32,119 nt of DNA from Akkermansiaceae bacterium (GCA_025354565.1 JANXMQ010000075.1:1-32119); one strand, 5' to 3'; numbered from the stretch's first letter, positions 8,308 through 17,081 are shown. The notes: generated from the letters alone by a model not told the origin. Translations and numbers: made by a program.

Positions 8308-9566
8308 CTCCGCTGAGACATAAAACCGTGGCCATCGTCGATCCGCTCTGGGTCGGCCACCATCCCATGTATTTTTGTCAATTCGCCGCGTCCTTCCTGC
8401 GGGCCGGAGTGCATGTCATGGGTCTTTGTCCAGACCCGCTGGCTGCCTTTCGAGATTTGCAAAACGCCTTGGGATCTGAGCTGGCATCGGACCTCGGCGA
8501 ACGCACCTTTTTTCATACGCTTCCTGCGGGGAAAGCCCACTTTTTCCAAGGCCGCTACGAGAGCGATCCCGTCCGCACCATCCTGCGTTGGAGAACCGCG
8601 TCTGACACACTCGCCGCCGCCGAGGCTGAGTCTGGAATGCACGCGGATCTCGTTTATTTCCCCTATCTCGATAGCTACCTGCGTTTTCTCCCCTTCGCCG
8701 CCATTCCCGAAATTCTTCTGAACCGACCGTGGAGTGGCCTCTATCTGCGGAACCATCATCACGGTGGATCTCCCTCTGTGAAAAAATCCCTGCTCCTGCG
8801 GGCAAAAGGCGATGCCATCCTTCGCAGCCCACTCTGTCGCGGCGTCGGCGTGCTCGACGAACGCTTCATCCCTGCGATGGAAAATTATTCCGGCAACACC
8901 ATCATTCGTTACCCCGATGTCACTCAGTCGGATTTGCCAGCCACGCCATATCTGCCCGCCATGGAAATCCAACGCAAGGCGGCTGGCCGGAAAATCATCG
9001 GCATCATCGGGCTTGAACGCCGCAAGGGACTGCTTACGCTCCTCCGCACCGCCGCCCTCGCCCGGCAAGCTGGGCTACCATATTACTTCGTCTGTGCCGG
9101 CACCATTTTGCTCGCACAATTTACCGCCACCGAGCAGGCGGAAATCCAGGCCGTCCGCGATGGCATCGCCAGTGGGGAAATCCGAAATGTCCACTTCGAC
9201 CCCTCTCTCGGCCGCATCAAAAACGAGGCGGATTACAATTTCCTGTTCCGCACCTTCGATGTCGTTTGGGCCGCATACGAAGGCTTCGAGGGCAGCAGCG
9301 GCACCCTGAGCAAAGCCGCCGCCTTCGAGCTTCCCTGCCTCGCTACCGCAGGCGAATGCGTGGGTTCCCGCGTGGAAAGCTACCGCCTCGGCCTGACCAT
9401 TCCGAGTGGCTCGGCGGCGGACGCCCTCACCGCGATCACCCACCTGCTGGCCCATTCCGATGCCGCAGGCCAGCCGCTCGCCCCGCGCTTCGCCGCCTAC
9501 CGCGAGGACCATTCATCCACCCGGCTGGATCGGATTCTAGCTGAGTTAATCAACTCATTGACTTGA
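8304..9566 (+). CDS. Glycosyltransferase, family 4-like
   Basis: A 420-residue protein. The frame is open further upstream, but the ATG at 8304 overlaps the stop of the preceding gene (ATGA) and gives a proper start, MTPLRHKTVAIVDPLWVGHH. The C-terminal half looks like a GT-B domain. It has IIGIIGLERRKGLLTLL (about 231-247), then an acidic stretch FEGSSGTLSKAAAFELP (about 328-344) in the donor-binding position, then helices typical of the family end. The N-terminal half is divergent and not diagnostic. Probably the last enzyme of the three-gene polysaccharide operon. The substrate is unknown. Unlike its neighbours, the gene contains no GTTAG/CTAAC pentamer. Confidence 0.75.
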   Translation: MTPLRHKTVAIVDPLWVGHHPMYFCQFAASFLRAGVHVMGLCPDPLAAFRDLQNALGSELASDLGERTFFHTLPAGKAHFFQGRYESDPVRTILRWRTASDTLAAAEAESGMHADLVYFPYLDSYLRFLPFAAIPEILLNRPWSGLYLRNHHHGGSPSVKKSLLLRAKGDAILRSPLCRGVGVLDERFIPAMENYSGNTIIRYPDVTQSDLPATPYLPAMEIQRKAAGRKIIGIIGLERRKGLLTLLRTAALARQAGLPYYFVCAGTILLAQFTATEQAEIQAVRDGIASGEIRNVHFDPSLGRIKNEADYNFLFRTFDVVWAAYEGFEGSSGTLSKAAAFELPCLATAGECVGSRVESYRLGLTIPSGSAADALTAITHLLAHSDAAGQPLAPRFAAYREDHSSTRLDRILAELINSLT

Positions 9567-9572
9567 AAGATA

Positions 9573-9668
9573 GGTAGCTACCGTGCTAGCACGGAACCCG
9601 CGCGTGGCGAGTAAACGCGCATGAAGCGTGGACATTTTGTCCACTGAGTGCCTGGGACATCCTGTCCC
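9573..9668. repeat. Cluster of four small palindromes/hairpins
   Basis: Four perfect palindromic units stand directly after the glycosyltransferase operon. They are a 10-bp palindrome (9573-9582), the 14-bp CCGTGCTAGCACGG (9581-9594), GTGGACA-TTT-TGTCCAC (9628-9644) and GGGACA-TCC-TGTCCC (9654-9668). The last two share the form of a short stem with a three-base loop. There is no T-run, so a simple intrinsic terminator is unlikely. REP-like repeat DNA or a structured 3' UTR are the alternatives. Confidence 0.6.
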
Positions 9669-9762
9669 GCGTGCCTCCGGCGTTCAGAATGAACGCGCTC
9701 CAGTTGATTCCTCACAAACCACCTTTGACCTCCGCCCCCATCCGCGACACATTCCGCCCGTC

Positions 9763-10899
9763 ATGGCCTTCGCCGATTTTTTTCCTGAGATCCTGCAGCG
9801 CCCCACGCCGTTGATGCGGCGCTTCTCGCAGCTTGTGTGCGAGGCCACAGGCGGACCTCTGGAGGCGCTGGCCCGCCGCAGCCAGCAGACGACGCGCCGC
9901 CATTTCGGCAGGACGATGCGCTTGTTCGCCCCGCTCTATGTTTCTAACGAATGCGTGAACAATTGCAGCTACTGTGGATTTTCCCGCGATGCCGCGATTT
10001 TCCGCACCACCCTAACGGTCGATCAAGTCGTCACCGAGGCGCGACATCTGCACGGATTGGGCTTTAGAAATATCCTGCTCGTCGCCGGGGAACATCCGAA
10101 ATTTGTTTCCGAGGGCTACCTGCAAAACTGTCTGGACGCGCTCAAGCCCTTCATCCCCACCCTCGCCCTGGAAGTCGGGCCGATGGAGGACGACCAATAC
10201 GCGGAAATCGTCGATCACGGCGCGGAAGGACTGGTCGTCTATCAGGAAACTTATCATCGCGAAACCTATCAGAAGCTCCACACCGCCGGGCCGAAGAAAA
10301 ATTTCAACTGGCGGCTCGATTGCCCGGAACGCGCGTATGCCGGGGGCTTCCGCCGGATCGGTATCGGCGCTTTGTTTGGACTGGCGGATTGGCGCTTCGA
10401 GGCGCTCGCCCTCTGCGCCCACTTGGAATATCTCTACAAACATTGCTGGAAGGCCCAGTTCACCGTCGCCTTCCCCCGGATGCGGCCCTACGCGGGAAAT
10501 TACAATTACCAGCCAGACCCCGACCTCTATCTGCCGGACAAGGACTTCGTCAGACTTATCGCCGTTTTCCGGCTGCTATTCCCCCAGGTCGGCATCGTCG
10601 TTTCCACCCGCGAACCGGCCCCGCTGCGGGATGCCATCGCCACCCTTGGCGTCACCCACATGTCCGCCGGAGCGCGAACCGAGCCCGGCGGCTACACCGG
10701 CGCTGGCGCGGACGACCTCCACCTAACCGTCAAAGGCCGCCGCGTGGAGTTGCAGGAAAAATCCGGCTGCGAGCAAGCGACCGAACAGTTTCAAATCCAC
10801 GACACCCGCAGCCCCGCCGCAGTCGCCGCCATGTTGCGCGGGCAGAATCTGGACCCGGTGTGGAAAGACTGGGACGAGTCATTGCTGGCGATGGCTTGA
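9763..10899 (+). CDS. thiH: 2-iminoacetate synthase ThiH (radical SAM tyrosine lyase)
   Basis: A 378-residue radical SAM enzyme. It cleaves tyrosine to dehydroglycine and p-cresol for thiazole formation in thiamine biosynthesis. The [4Fe-4S] site is CVNNCSYCGF (C64, C68, C71). The ThiH-type end motifs MSAGARTEPGGY and a Gln-Phe-x-Ile-x-Asp-x-Arg-Ser-Pro region are present. The frame is open upstream to 9628 across the hairpin cluster, but the ATG at 9763 gives the normal family length, so I use it. No other thiamine gene is in the window, so its partner ThiG must be encoded elsewhere. Related enzymes (CofH, HydG) fit less well. Confidence 0.88.
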   Translation: MAFADFFPEILQRPTPLMRRFSQLVCEATGGPLEALARRSQQTTRRHFGRTMRLFAPLYVSNECVNNCSYCGFSRDAAIFRTTLTVDQVVTEARHLHGLGFRNILLVAGEHPKFVSEGYLQNCLDALKPFIPTLALEVGPMEDDQYAEIVDHGAEGLVVYQETYHRETYQKLHTAGPKKNFNWRLDCPERAYAGGFRRIGIGALFGLADWRFEALALCAHLEYLYKHCWKAQFTVAFPRMRPYAGNYNYQPDPDLYLPDKDFVRLIAVFRLLFPQVGIVVSTREPAPLRDAIATLGVTHMSAGARTEPGGYTGAGADDLHLTVKGRRVELQEKSGCEQATEQFQIHDTRSPAAVAAMLRGQNLDPVWKDWDESLLAMA

Positions 10900-10942
10900 G
10901 AGGCTCAAAGCGACGGCTTGCTTTAGAAATCACGCCCAGTGC

Positions 10943-10971
10943 GTGCCTGAGGCACCGGTGGATCAAGATCC
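10943..10971. repeat. Two small hairpins downstream of thiH
   Basis: GTGCC-TGA-GGCAC (10943-10955) and GGATC-AA-GATCC (10960-10971) lie within 75 bp of the thiH stop, with no T-run. The first has the same short-stem, three-base-loop form as the clusters at 9628 and 16528. The rest of 10900-11150 shows nothing I can name. Confidence 0.4.
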
Positions 10972-11152
10972 GATTCAACTAGGGACGTCGTCGCCGATTG
11001 CCTCGCATGGCTTTATTGTTCGGCTTTTGAATCTGCTTGGGATGCATGATTCGATATGGAATTTCACGACCTTTCCACCTCACACTGGCCTGAGCCACTT
11101 AAAAATATGATCCAAATCCCCCCTGGACACGGATCATTATTGCACTGAGAAA

Positions 11153-11158
11153 TATAAT
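11153..11158 (+). promoter_or_regulatory. Possible -10 box of the small secreted protein gene
   Basis: A perfect TATAAT 17 bp before the ATG at 11175, in AT-rich DNA. No good -35 match is found at 16-18 bp spacing. The short leader is consistent with initiation just before the gene. Confidence 0.3.
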
Positions 11159-11174
11159 CGTCAAAATTCATCCC

Positions 11175-11648
11175 ATGAAACCACAAGCCTCCCTCACCGC
11201 TGTCGCCCTGTCCGTCCTGCTTACCATCGGAACCTGCGGCTTCATCGTCGGCGGCAGCATGGCCTCCGCCCAAGCCCCCGCCGCCATCGGCCTCGCCCCG
11301 CTGACCAATATGAGCGTCGGCGAAACCCAGCGATTCGACATGGACCTGAAAGTCACCTTCCTTGGGGTGAAAAACGACAGCCGCTGCCCCATGGGCGTGT
11401 TCTGCATCGCCGCTGGGGACGCCGAGGTGCTGCTCCGGGTGCAAGTCGGCAATAAGCTGCCGCAAAACATCAGCATCCACACCAACCGCAAGCCGCAGAA
11501 AGTGACGCTCTCGGTCCTACGAGCCGGAACCTTCGGTATTCCTAAATCCTACACGCTTCATGTGAGCGAGTTGACGCCAAATCGCCTGGGAATGATTCCC
11601 AAACAATTCGATTACCGGCTCTCGCTCGGGGTGGGCGTCGCGCTCTAA
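11175..11648 (+). CDS. Small exported protein with a DSRCP-type cysteine motif
   Basis: A 157-residue protein with a clear signal peptide (hydrophobic core about 8-27, cut near ASAQA). The mature part is predicted mostly beta strand. It contains NDSRCPMGVFCIAAGDAEV, whose two cysteines (about 75 and 81) probably form a disulfide. Similar Asp-Ser-Arg-Cys-Pro...Cys...Gly-x-Ala motifs occur in small secreted or lipoprotein families of unknown function in several phyla. This one has no lipobox cysteine, so it is likely periplasmic or released. It stands alone, with a possible -10 box upstream, and the next gene is dprA. I cannot assign a function. Confidence 0.7.
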   Translation: MKPQASLTAVALSVLLTIGTCGFIVGGSMASAQAPAAIGLAPLTNMSVGETQRFDMDLKVTFLGVKNDSRCPMGVFCIAAGDAEVLLRVQVGNKLPQNISIHTNRKPQKVTLSVLRAGTFGIPKSYTLHVSELTPNRLGMIPKQFDYRLSLGVGVAL

Positions 11649-11718
11649 CCGAGGCACCATTTCAAAAGTCGAAAACCCGCTTTGACGCGCGGACGATTGG
11701 TCGGCAGTCTTGCGCCAC

Positions 11719-12816
11719 ATGACCACGCAAGAAGCACTCGTCGCCCTGAATCTATTGCCCAAGATCGGGCCGGTGCGGGTGCGGCGACTGCTCGAGGCCT
11801 TTGGCTCTCCCACCGCCATCCTTGGCGTGACCAAAGACCGACTCATGCGAGTGGATGGCATCGGCGAGGAAACCGCGAAAATTCTGCACAACTGGCAGGA
11901 CCACGCCGACCCGCTTGCCGAGATCCGCGAAGCCGCCGAGCGCGGGATCGCCATCGTGACCCAGGACGATGCCGACTATCCGACCCCACTGCGGGAGGCC
12001 TACGATCCGCCGCTGCTGCTGTATGTTTGGGGAAAACTGGAGGCGCGCGACCGCCATGCCATCAGTGTCGTCGGCTCACGGCGGGCGACGAACTACGGCA
12101 CGCAGGCGACCAAGAAAATTTCCTATCAACTCGCACAGGCCGGTTTCACGATCATTTCCGGCCTTGCCCGTGGCATCGACACCGCCGCCCACGAGGCCGC
12201 CGTCGCTGCGAACGGCCGCACCATCGCAGTGATCGGCTCCGGTCTGGCGCAACTCTATCCACCGGAAAATTTAGTCCTCGCGGAAAAAATCGCCTCCGGC
12301 TTCGGCGCGGTCGTTTCCGAATTCCCGCTGCACACCGCGCCGGACAAACAGACCTTTCCCATGCGCAACCGCATCGTCGCCGCCTGGGCGCGGGCGGTGC
12401 TGGTCGTTGAGTGCCCCGCTTGGTCAGGTTCGCTGATCACCGCGAATCTCGCTTCCGAATACGGCAAACCGATTTTCGCCGTCCCCGGTCCCATCGACAA
12501 GCCCACCTCCGCCGGTTGCAACCAGCTCATCCGCGACGGCGCAACGCTGGTGGCGGATGCGAGCCACATCCTTGACGACCTCGGCGAGCTGCCTTTCGCC
12601 CGGCAACCCAGCGCACGGGAACCCGCCACCGAGCTCCCCGAACTGCCACCGGAAGAAGCCGCGGTGTTCGCCGCCGTGACTGCGGACGAAGCCGCCGTGG
12701 ACCGCATCATCGAGCGCAGCGGCCTGCCCGCCCACGTCGTCACCGCGACCTTGATGAAGCTGGAAATGCGGCGGCTGGTCCGGGTGTTTCCAGGCTTCCG
12801 CTACGCGCGGCGTTGA
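11719..12816 (+). CDS. dprA: DNA-processing protein DprA/Smf
   Basis: A 365-residue cytoplasmic protein. It binds incoming single-stranded DNA during natural transformation and loads RecA. The N-terminal helical/HhH-like region (about 1-60) is followed by the Rossmann-like DprA domain. That domain has VVGSRRATNYG (about 116-126), SGLARGIDTAAHEAA (about 147-161), the MRNRIVAAWA segment and a Gly-Ser-Leu-Ile-Thr motif. A C-terminal winged-helix region (about 305-365) is the DML1-like domain. A TTG three codons upstream is an alternative start. It contains no GTTAG/CTAAC pentamer. Its presence hints at competence, although DprA is also widespread in bacteria not known to be competent. Confidence 0.93.
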   Translation: MTTQEALVALNLLPKIGPVRVRRLLEAFGSPTAILGVTKDRLMRVDGIGEETAKILHNWQDHADPLAEIREAAERGIAIVTQDDADYPTPLREAYDPPLLLYVWGKLEARDRHAISVVGSRRATNYGTQATKKISYQLAQAGFTIISGLARGIDTAAHEAAVAANGRTIAVIGSGLAQLYPPENLVLAEKIASGFGAVVSEFPLHTAPDKQTFPMRNRIVAAWARAVLVVECPAWSGSLITANLASEYGKPIFAVPGPIDKPTSAGCNQLIRDGATLVADASHILDDLGELPFARQPSAREPATELPELPPEEAAVFAAVTADEAAVDRIIERSGLPAHVVTATLMKLEMRRLVRVFPGFRYARR

Positions 12817-13020
12817 GAGTTCTTGAAAATTGCACGGTCCGCCGCCCGACAGCCTGCATTTTGCGCGGGCGGTTTATGCAAACAAATCGATGAATAGCTT
12901 ATAAGTCATTGATTTACAGCATCTCCAATTCCAAATCTGCCTTGGCCAGAATCTTGCAAAAGTAATGTTGCACCCCTCACCAACGACGGAGCGCACATCA
13001 AAACACCAACCACCAAGATC

Positions 13021-13206
13021 ATGACCAAACTCCAAATGAAAGGTTCCTGGAATGAAACCAAGGGCAAACTGAAGCAAAAATACGCCGACCTCACCGACGA
13101 CGATCTCATGTTCGAAGAAGGCAAGGAAGACGAACTGCTAGGCCGTCTCCAGAAAAAAGTCGGCCAAACCAAGGAGGACATCCGCCAAGCCATCGCGGAT
13201 CTCTGA
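13021..13206 (+). CDS. CsbD-like stress protein
   Basis: A 61-residue charged helical protein. Its Gly-x-Trp-x-x-x-Lys-Gly-Lys-x-Lys pattern near the N-terminus (GSWNETKGKLKQKYADLTDDD) and the GRLQKKVGQTKEDIRQAI end fit the CsbD family of general stress proteins. The molecular role of the family is unclear. It lies 25 bp upstream of a YciE-type gene, and the pair ends at a strong terminator, so they are probably one stress-induced operon. The 200 bp upstream of it is AT-richer and probably carries the promoter, but I see no clear consensus boxes. Confidence 0.85.
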   Translation: MTKLQMKGSWNETKGKLKQKYADLTDDDLMFEEGKEDELLGRLQKKVGQTKEDIRQAIADL

Positions 13207-13231
13207 ACCCGCAACAACTCCCCATTAACTT

Positions 13232-13747
13232 ATGAAAACAACATCTAGTGACTCCGATCCGCACGTTGAACTCCAACACCTTTTCGTCGATCTGCTGCGG
13301 GATATCCTGTGGGCTGAGAAACAACTGGTGAAGGCGTTGCCAAAAATGGCGAAGGTCGCCCGCGATGCAAAACTTAGCAAGGCTTTCACCAGCCATCTGG
13401 GCGAAACCGAAAACCAAGTGAAGCGCCTCGGCGAAATTTTCGCCGGACTCGGGCTTTCCCCGCGTTCCAAAAAATGTCCGGCCATGGAGGGACTGCTCAA
13501 AGAGGCAGATGAACTGGCAGAGGAATATCACGATTCCTCTGCACTGGACGCCGCGCTGATTGCTGCGGCACAAAAGGTCGAGCATTATGAAATCGCGACC
13601 TATGGCACGCTTCGCACCTTTGCCGAATGCCTCGGCCACACCGATGCGGCGAAACTGCTGTCCGCAACGCTGCTGGAAGAGTCCAAGGCCGATGAGACGT
13701 TGACTGACATAGCCATGAGTCAAGTGAACGCAGAAGCCTCAGTCTGA
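13232..13747 (+). CDS. YciE/DUF892-type ferritin-like protein
   Basis: A 171-residue all-helical protein of the ferritin-like YciE family. It starts with LFVDLLRDILWAEKQLVKALPKMAKVA-type sequence, and conserved Glu/His pairs occur in LGETENQVKRL and KVEHYEIATYGTL. These residues form the di-metal site in related structures. Family members are induced by osmotic and general stress; their exact reaction is not known. It is the second gene of the CsbD-YciE pair and is followed 35 bp later by an intrinsic terminator. Confidence 0.88.
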   Translation: MKTTSSDSDPHVELQHLFVDLLRDILWAEKQLVKALPKMAKVARDAKLSKAFTSHLGETENQVKRLGEIFAGLGLSPRSKKCPAMEGLLKEADELAEEYHDSSALDAALIAAAQKVEHYEIATYGTLRTFAECLGHTDAAKLLSATLLEESKADETLTDIAMSQVNAEASV

Positions 13748-13781
13748 GCCTCTGGAGATAGCAAGGCGGTTCCATCTAAAT

Positions 13782-13814
13782 CACCTGTCAGAGTAATTCT
13801 GGCAGGTGCTTTTT
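13782..13814 (+). terminator. Rho-independent terminator of the stress pair
   Basis: An 11-bp stem (CACCTGTCAGA with TCTGGCAGGTG, one G-T pair) with the 5-base loop GTAAT is followed by five T residues. It lies 35 bp after the YciE-type stop. Confidence 0.85.
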
Positions 13815-13957
13815 GCGCTTCTGACGCAGACGGTGCGATGGGAGGTTTGCGCGGGTTGGTTGCTCAAGTTCGCGAAAATCTCACCAATCCGCTTGCCAAA
13901 TCCTCCCCCGCAAGTCTAGTCCCTCAGCCCGTAGCCGCCACACGGAACTCTTTCACC

Positions 13958-16489
13958 ATGGGAAAAACACTGATCATCGCCGAGAAACCCAGCGTCATGA
14001 ATGACCTGAGCAAGGTCCTCACCAAGGTTCTAGGCAAGTTCGATAAACAGGGTGCCGGGCGCGATATTTTCTACGAAAACGATACCGCCGTCATCACCTC
14101 CGCCGTCGGTCACCTCGTCGAACTTCGGATGCCGATGGGACCGAATGGCAAGAAACTCGCATGGAATTTCGGCGTCCTCCCCGCCATCCCGGAAAAATTC
14201 GAACTCGATCCGATCCCCGATTCCGAGGCCCGCCTGAAGCAGGTGCTCAAGCTCGCCAAGCGCAAGGATGTCGATCTCATCGTCAATGCCTGCGACGCCG
14301 GCCGCGAGGGTGAGCTGATTTTCCGCTACATCGTCGAAATCGGCGGCATCACCAAGCCCGTCAAGCGGCTCTGGATGCAGTCGATGACTAACAATTCCAT
14401 CCTCGAAGCCTGGGAACACCTCCGTTCTGAGGAGCAGATGAAGCCCCTTGCCGATGCCGCCAAGTGCCGCTCCGAGTCGGATTGGCTGGTCGGTCTCAAC
14501 GCCACCCGCGCACTCACTTGCTTCAATTCCCGCCACGGCGGCTTCAATATCACCGCCGCCGGGCGCGTCCAAACGCCAACGCTCGCCATCCTCGCCCAAC
14601 GCGAGGCCGAGATCCAAGCCTTCAAGCCCACCCCGTATTTCGAAGTCCACGCCACCTTCGGCGTCAAGGCGGGCGAATACCTTGGCAAGTGGATCGACGA
14701 AAATTGGAAAAAGGATGAATCCGCCCCGCTCTCCAAGCCCGAGCGCCTCTGGGACCAGCTCAGCGCCGAAGCAATCGTCGCCCGTTGCACGGGCAAAACC
14801 GGCATTGTCAGCGAGGAAAAAAAGGCCAGCGCCCAGATTTCCCCGCAACTCTACGACCTCACCACTCTTCAGCGCGAGGCACCCTTTTCCGCGAAGGGCA
14901 CCCTCCAGCTCGCGCAGGCGCTTTATGAAAAGCACAAGATGATCACGTACCCGCGGACCGATTCGCGCTACTTGCCGGAGGACTACACCGCCAACGTCCG
15001 CGAAACTATGCAGGATGTCGGCAACAGCGGCCTCGATGTCGCAAAATACGCCAAGGCCGTGCTCTCCGGCTCTGCGGAAAATGGGCCCCGCCTTCACAAG
15101 TCACGCCGCGTCTTCGATTCCAAGAAAGTCTCGGACCACTTCGCCATCATCCCGACTGGCAATTTCGCCAAACTCTCCGAAGCCGAGCAGAAGCTCTACG
15201 ACATGATCGTCAAGCGCTTCATCGCCGTCTTCTATCCGCCCGCCGAGTTCGAGCAAACCACCCGCCTCACCCGCATCGCCGCCGACACCTTCAAGACCGA
15301 GGGCCGCATCCTCATCAAGCCCGGCTGGCTCGAAGTCTATGGCCGTCGCCCGGGCGTCGCCGCTGGCAAGGATGAACTCTGCCCCGTCAGCACTGGCGAA
15401 ACCGCCGCCGTCGAGTCCATCGAGGTCCATGCCGAGGAAACCAAGCCACCCGCCCGCATGACCGAGTCCACCCTCCTCTCCGCCATGGAAGGTGCAGGAA
15501 AACTCATCGACGACGAAGCACTCCGCGAGGCCATGGCCGAACGCGGACTTGGCACACCGGCCACTCGCGCCGCCACCATCGAGGGCCTCATCTCCCAGAA
15601 ATACCTCGCCCGTGAAGGTCGCGAACTCTTCGTCTCCGGCAGCGGCATGAGGCTGATTTCCCTCGTCCGTGAAATGGAAATCGAAGGCCTCTACTCGCCC
15701 AAACTCACCGGCGATTGGGAATTCAAACTCCGCCAAATGGAGCACGGCAATCTCAAGCGCGGCGATTTCATGAAGGAAATCATCGCCTACACCAACGAGA
15801 TCTGCACCAAGGCCCGCAAAGCCGCCGATCTCGCGAAGAGCGAGGTCTTCCCCGACCTCAAAGTCGCCTGCCCATGCTGCGGCGCACCCAGCCTCATGCA
15901 AACCGAGGCCACCTACGAATGCCGCGAGCCGGACTGCAAATTCAAAGCGAAAAAGCACATCGCCGGCCGCCTCCTCACCACCGACGAAGCCACCCAACTC
16001 TTTACCACCAAGCTCGTCGGCCCGCTCACCGGCTTCAAATCCAAGTTCAACAAACCCTTCGATGCTGCCCTCGAACTCGATGCAAAATTCAAAATCAACT
16101 TCGTTTTCGAAGGTGACGACCGCGACGCCGCGCCCGAACTAACCGAAGAACAACTCATCGGCGAGGCCAAGACGGACGACGGCAAATCCTACAAGGTTTA
16201 CGCCACCGAGAAAGCCTATCACGTCCCTGAAATCGTCACCAAAAAGGACCCTAACGGCATCCGCATCGGCAAGACCATCCTCCAGTGCGAAATCCCGCCC
16301 GCGCAGATCCTCAAGCTCATTGGTGCCGGTAAGACGGATGTCCTCAAAGGCTTCGTTTCCAACCGCACCAAGCGCAAGTTCGACGCCCACCTCACCTTCG
16401 ACGTGAAGGACGGTAAAATCGGCTTCGATTTCCCCCCGCGCCCGGTGAAAAAAGCCGCTGCCAAGAAAACGGCCAAATCCGCCGAGTAA
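13958..16489 (+). CDS. topB: DNA topoisomerase III (type IA)
   Basis: An 843-residue type IA topoisomerase that relaxes or decatenates DNA by single-strand passage. The TOPRIM domain opens with [10 protein letters not shown] (Glu9) and has [10 protein letters not shown] (D113, E117). The catalytic tyrosine is Y331 in [16 protein letters not shown] zinc-ribbon-like segment with CPCCGAP...C...C lies at about 640-665. The C-terminal about 170 residues look like two topoisomerase C-terminal repeats, followed by a lysine/alanine-rich tail. The frame is open upstream to 13838, but ATG 13958 begins directly at the conserved [12 protein letters not shown]. Between the stress terminator and this start there is no gene. 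Confidence 0.93.
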   Translation: MGKTLIIAEKPSVMNDLSKVLTKVLGKFDKQGAGRDIFYENDTAVITSAVGHLVELRMPMGPNGKKLAWNFGVLPAIPEKFELDPIPDSEARLKQVLKLAKRKDVDLIVNACDAGREGELIFRYIVEIGGITKPVKRLWMQSMTNNSILEAWEHLRSEEQMKPLADAAKCRSESDWLVGLNATRALTCFNSRHGGFNITAAGRVQTPTLAILAQREAEIQAFKPTPYFEVHATFGVKAGEYLGKWIDENWKKDESAPLSKPERLWDQLSAEAIVARCTGKTGIVSEEKKASAQISPQLYDLTTLQREAPFSAKGTLQLAQALYEKHKMITYPRTDSRYLPEDYTANVRETMQDVGNSGLDVAKYAKAVLSGSAENGPRLHKSRRVFDSKKVSDHFAIIPTGNFAKLSEAEQKLYDMIVKRFIAVFYPPAEFEQTTRLTRIAADTFKTEGRILIKPGWLEVYGRRPGVAAGKDELCPVSTGETAAVESIEVHAEETKPPARMTESTLLSAMEGAGKLIDDEALREAMAERGLGTPATRAATIEGLISQKYLAREGRELFVSGSGMRLISLVREMEIEGLYSPKLTGDWEFKLRQMEHGNLKRGDFMKEIIAYTNEICTKARKAADLAKSEVFPDLKVACPCCGAPSLMQTEATYECREPDCKFKAKKHIAGRLLTTDEATQLFTTKLVGPLTGFKSKFNKPFDAALELDAKFKINFVFEGDDRDAAPELTEEQLIGEAKTDDGKSYKVYATEKAYHVPEIVTKKDPNGIRIGKTILQCEIPPAQILKLIGAGKTDVLKGFVSNRTKRKFDAHLTFDVKDGKIGFDFPPRPVKKAAAKKTAKSAE

Positions 16490-16527
16490 CCTCCAAGTCG
16501 CTGACGCATCCTGCGCCAGTCCGTTGC

Positions 16528-16599
16528 GGGAGCGTCCCGCTCCCAGCCAATCTCATGAGGCGAGACGCCTCATCCAACGGTCTGGGGCCAAAGGTCCCA
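16528..16599. repeat. Three tandem hairpins with three-base loops
   Basis: GGGAGCG-TCC-CGCTCCC (16528-16544), ATGAGGCG-AGA-CGCCTCAT (16555-16573) and TGGGGCC-AAA-GGTCCCA (16583-16599, one G-T pair) follow each other at 27-28 bp spacing, starting 39 bp after the topB stop. There is no T-run. The regular spacing and fixed loop length suggest one composite repeat unit rather than three chance palindromes. It abuts a vapC remnant. Confidence 0.6.
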
Positions 16600-16600
16600 G

Positions 16601-16744
16601 CCACATTTCATCGCCGCCACCGCGATTAAATTCGGACTCCCCGCCGTCACCAGCAATCTCCGCAACTTCTCGAAATTCCCGGGCCTCGCCGTGCTCGATT
16701 GGCGTGAGGGCGGGATGGCTCCGTCATCTAACGTCGTGAATTAA
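16601..16744 (+). pseudogene. C-terminal remnant of a VapC-type PIN-domain toxin
   Basis: A 47-residue frame without a start reads HFIAATAIKFGLPAVTSN, then LRNFSKFPGLAVLDW, and ends in TAA at 16742-16744. This is the pattern of the last third of PIN-domain ribonuclease toxins: an Ala-Ala-Thr-Ala helix, Thr-x-Asn, then Asp-Phe-like and Leu-Asp-Trp. The upstream part, with the first catalytic aspartates, is missing; hairpin repeats stand there instead, and an in-frame TGA lies at 16556-16558. No antitoxin gene is visible. Its last 17 bp overlap the 3' end of a minus-strand gene. Confidence 0.5.
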
Positions 16745-17081
16745 ACCTGTGCCTTCTTGGGGTGATGAGCCGGATCAACAAGGCAAGCAGTATTCCCAAG
16801 ACCATGATGTAAGGAATAATCAGCCACCAAGATATGACATTGGTGTGTAATGCAACTGTTAGTGGGATCAACAGGAGCAGCGGAGCGGAAACGGGACCGC
16901 TCAAATAATCTTCAATAAAAATCCCAAGCTGATAACGGTTCGAATTGGAATCCATGTAATTACCTTCCCCGATCCCGGGATTGATCGCGAGGGCTGAGCA
17001 CACCATGAGAATTACAAGATACGTTGCGCCGAACGCCAAACCCAACAAAAGCGTATTTCGCCATGTTCTGGAAAGTTTCAT
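16728..17081 (-). CDS. Small membrane protein of unknown function
   Basis: A 117-residue protein with about three hydrophobic helices (about 10-33, 62-80 and 84-107). A polar loop rich in Asn, Gly and Tyr lies between the first and second, and the tail is arginine-rich. I do not recognise a family. It is on the same strand as the hydrolase/NRPS operon but 126 bp downstream of its last stop. It could be a last operon member or independent. The charged arginine tail suggests the C-terminus is cytoplasmic. Its base composition is lower in GC than the neighbours. Confidence 0.55.
   Translation of the reverse strand: MKLSRTWRNTLLLGLAFGATYLVILMVCSALAINPGIGEGNYMDSNSNRYQLGIFIEDYLSGPVSAPLLLLIPLTVALHTNVISWWLIIPYIMVLGILLALLIRLITPRRHRFNSRR

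Noticed and set aside
9628..9762. Upstream extension of thiH by 45 codons
   Set aside because: It would run through the hairpin cluster and make the protein longer than the family. ATG 9763 gives the normal length.
12842..12872. CCGCCCG...CGGGCGG inverted repeat after dprA as a terminator
   Set aside because: The loop is 17 bases and there is only a three-T run, so it is too weak to call.
13838..13957. Upstream extension of topB by 40 codons
   Set aside because: The conserved TOPRIM start lies at ATG 13958. The extra residues lack any family match.
14030..15997. Two long minus-strand frames (355 and 298 codons) within topB
   Set aside because: Low-complexity Gly/Asp/Glu/Leu composition with no motif. 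They lie wholly antisense to a gene with all catalytic residues.
16524..16739. A 71-codon plus-strand frame through the hairpin array
   Set aside because: It crosses the hairpins and the vapC remnant in a different frame from the PIN similarity, and its composition is Arg/Pro/Ser-rich, as expected for chance.
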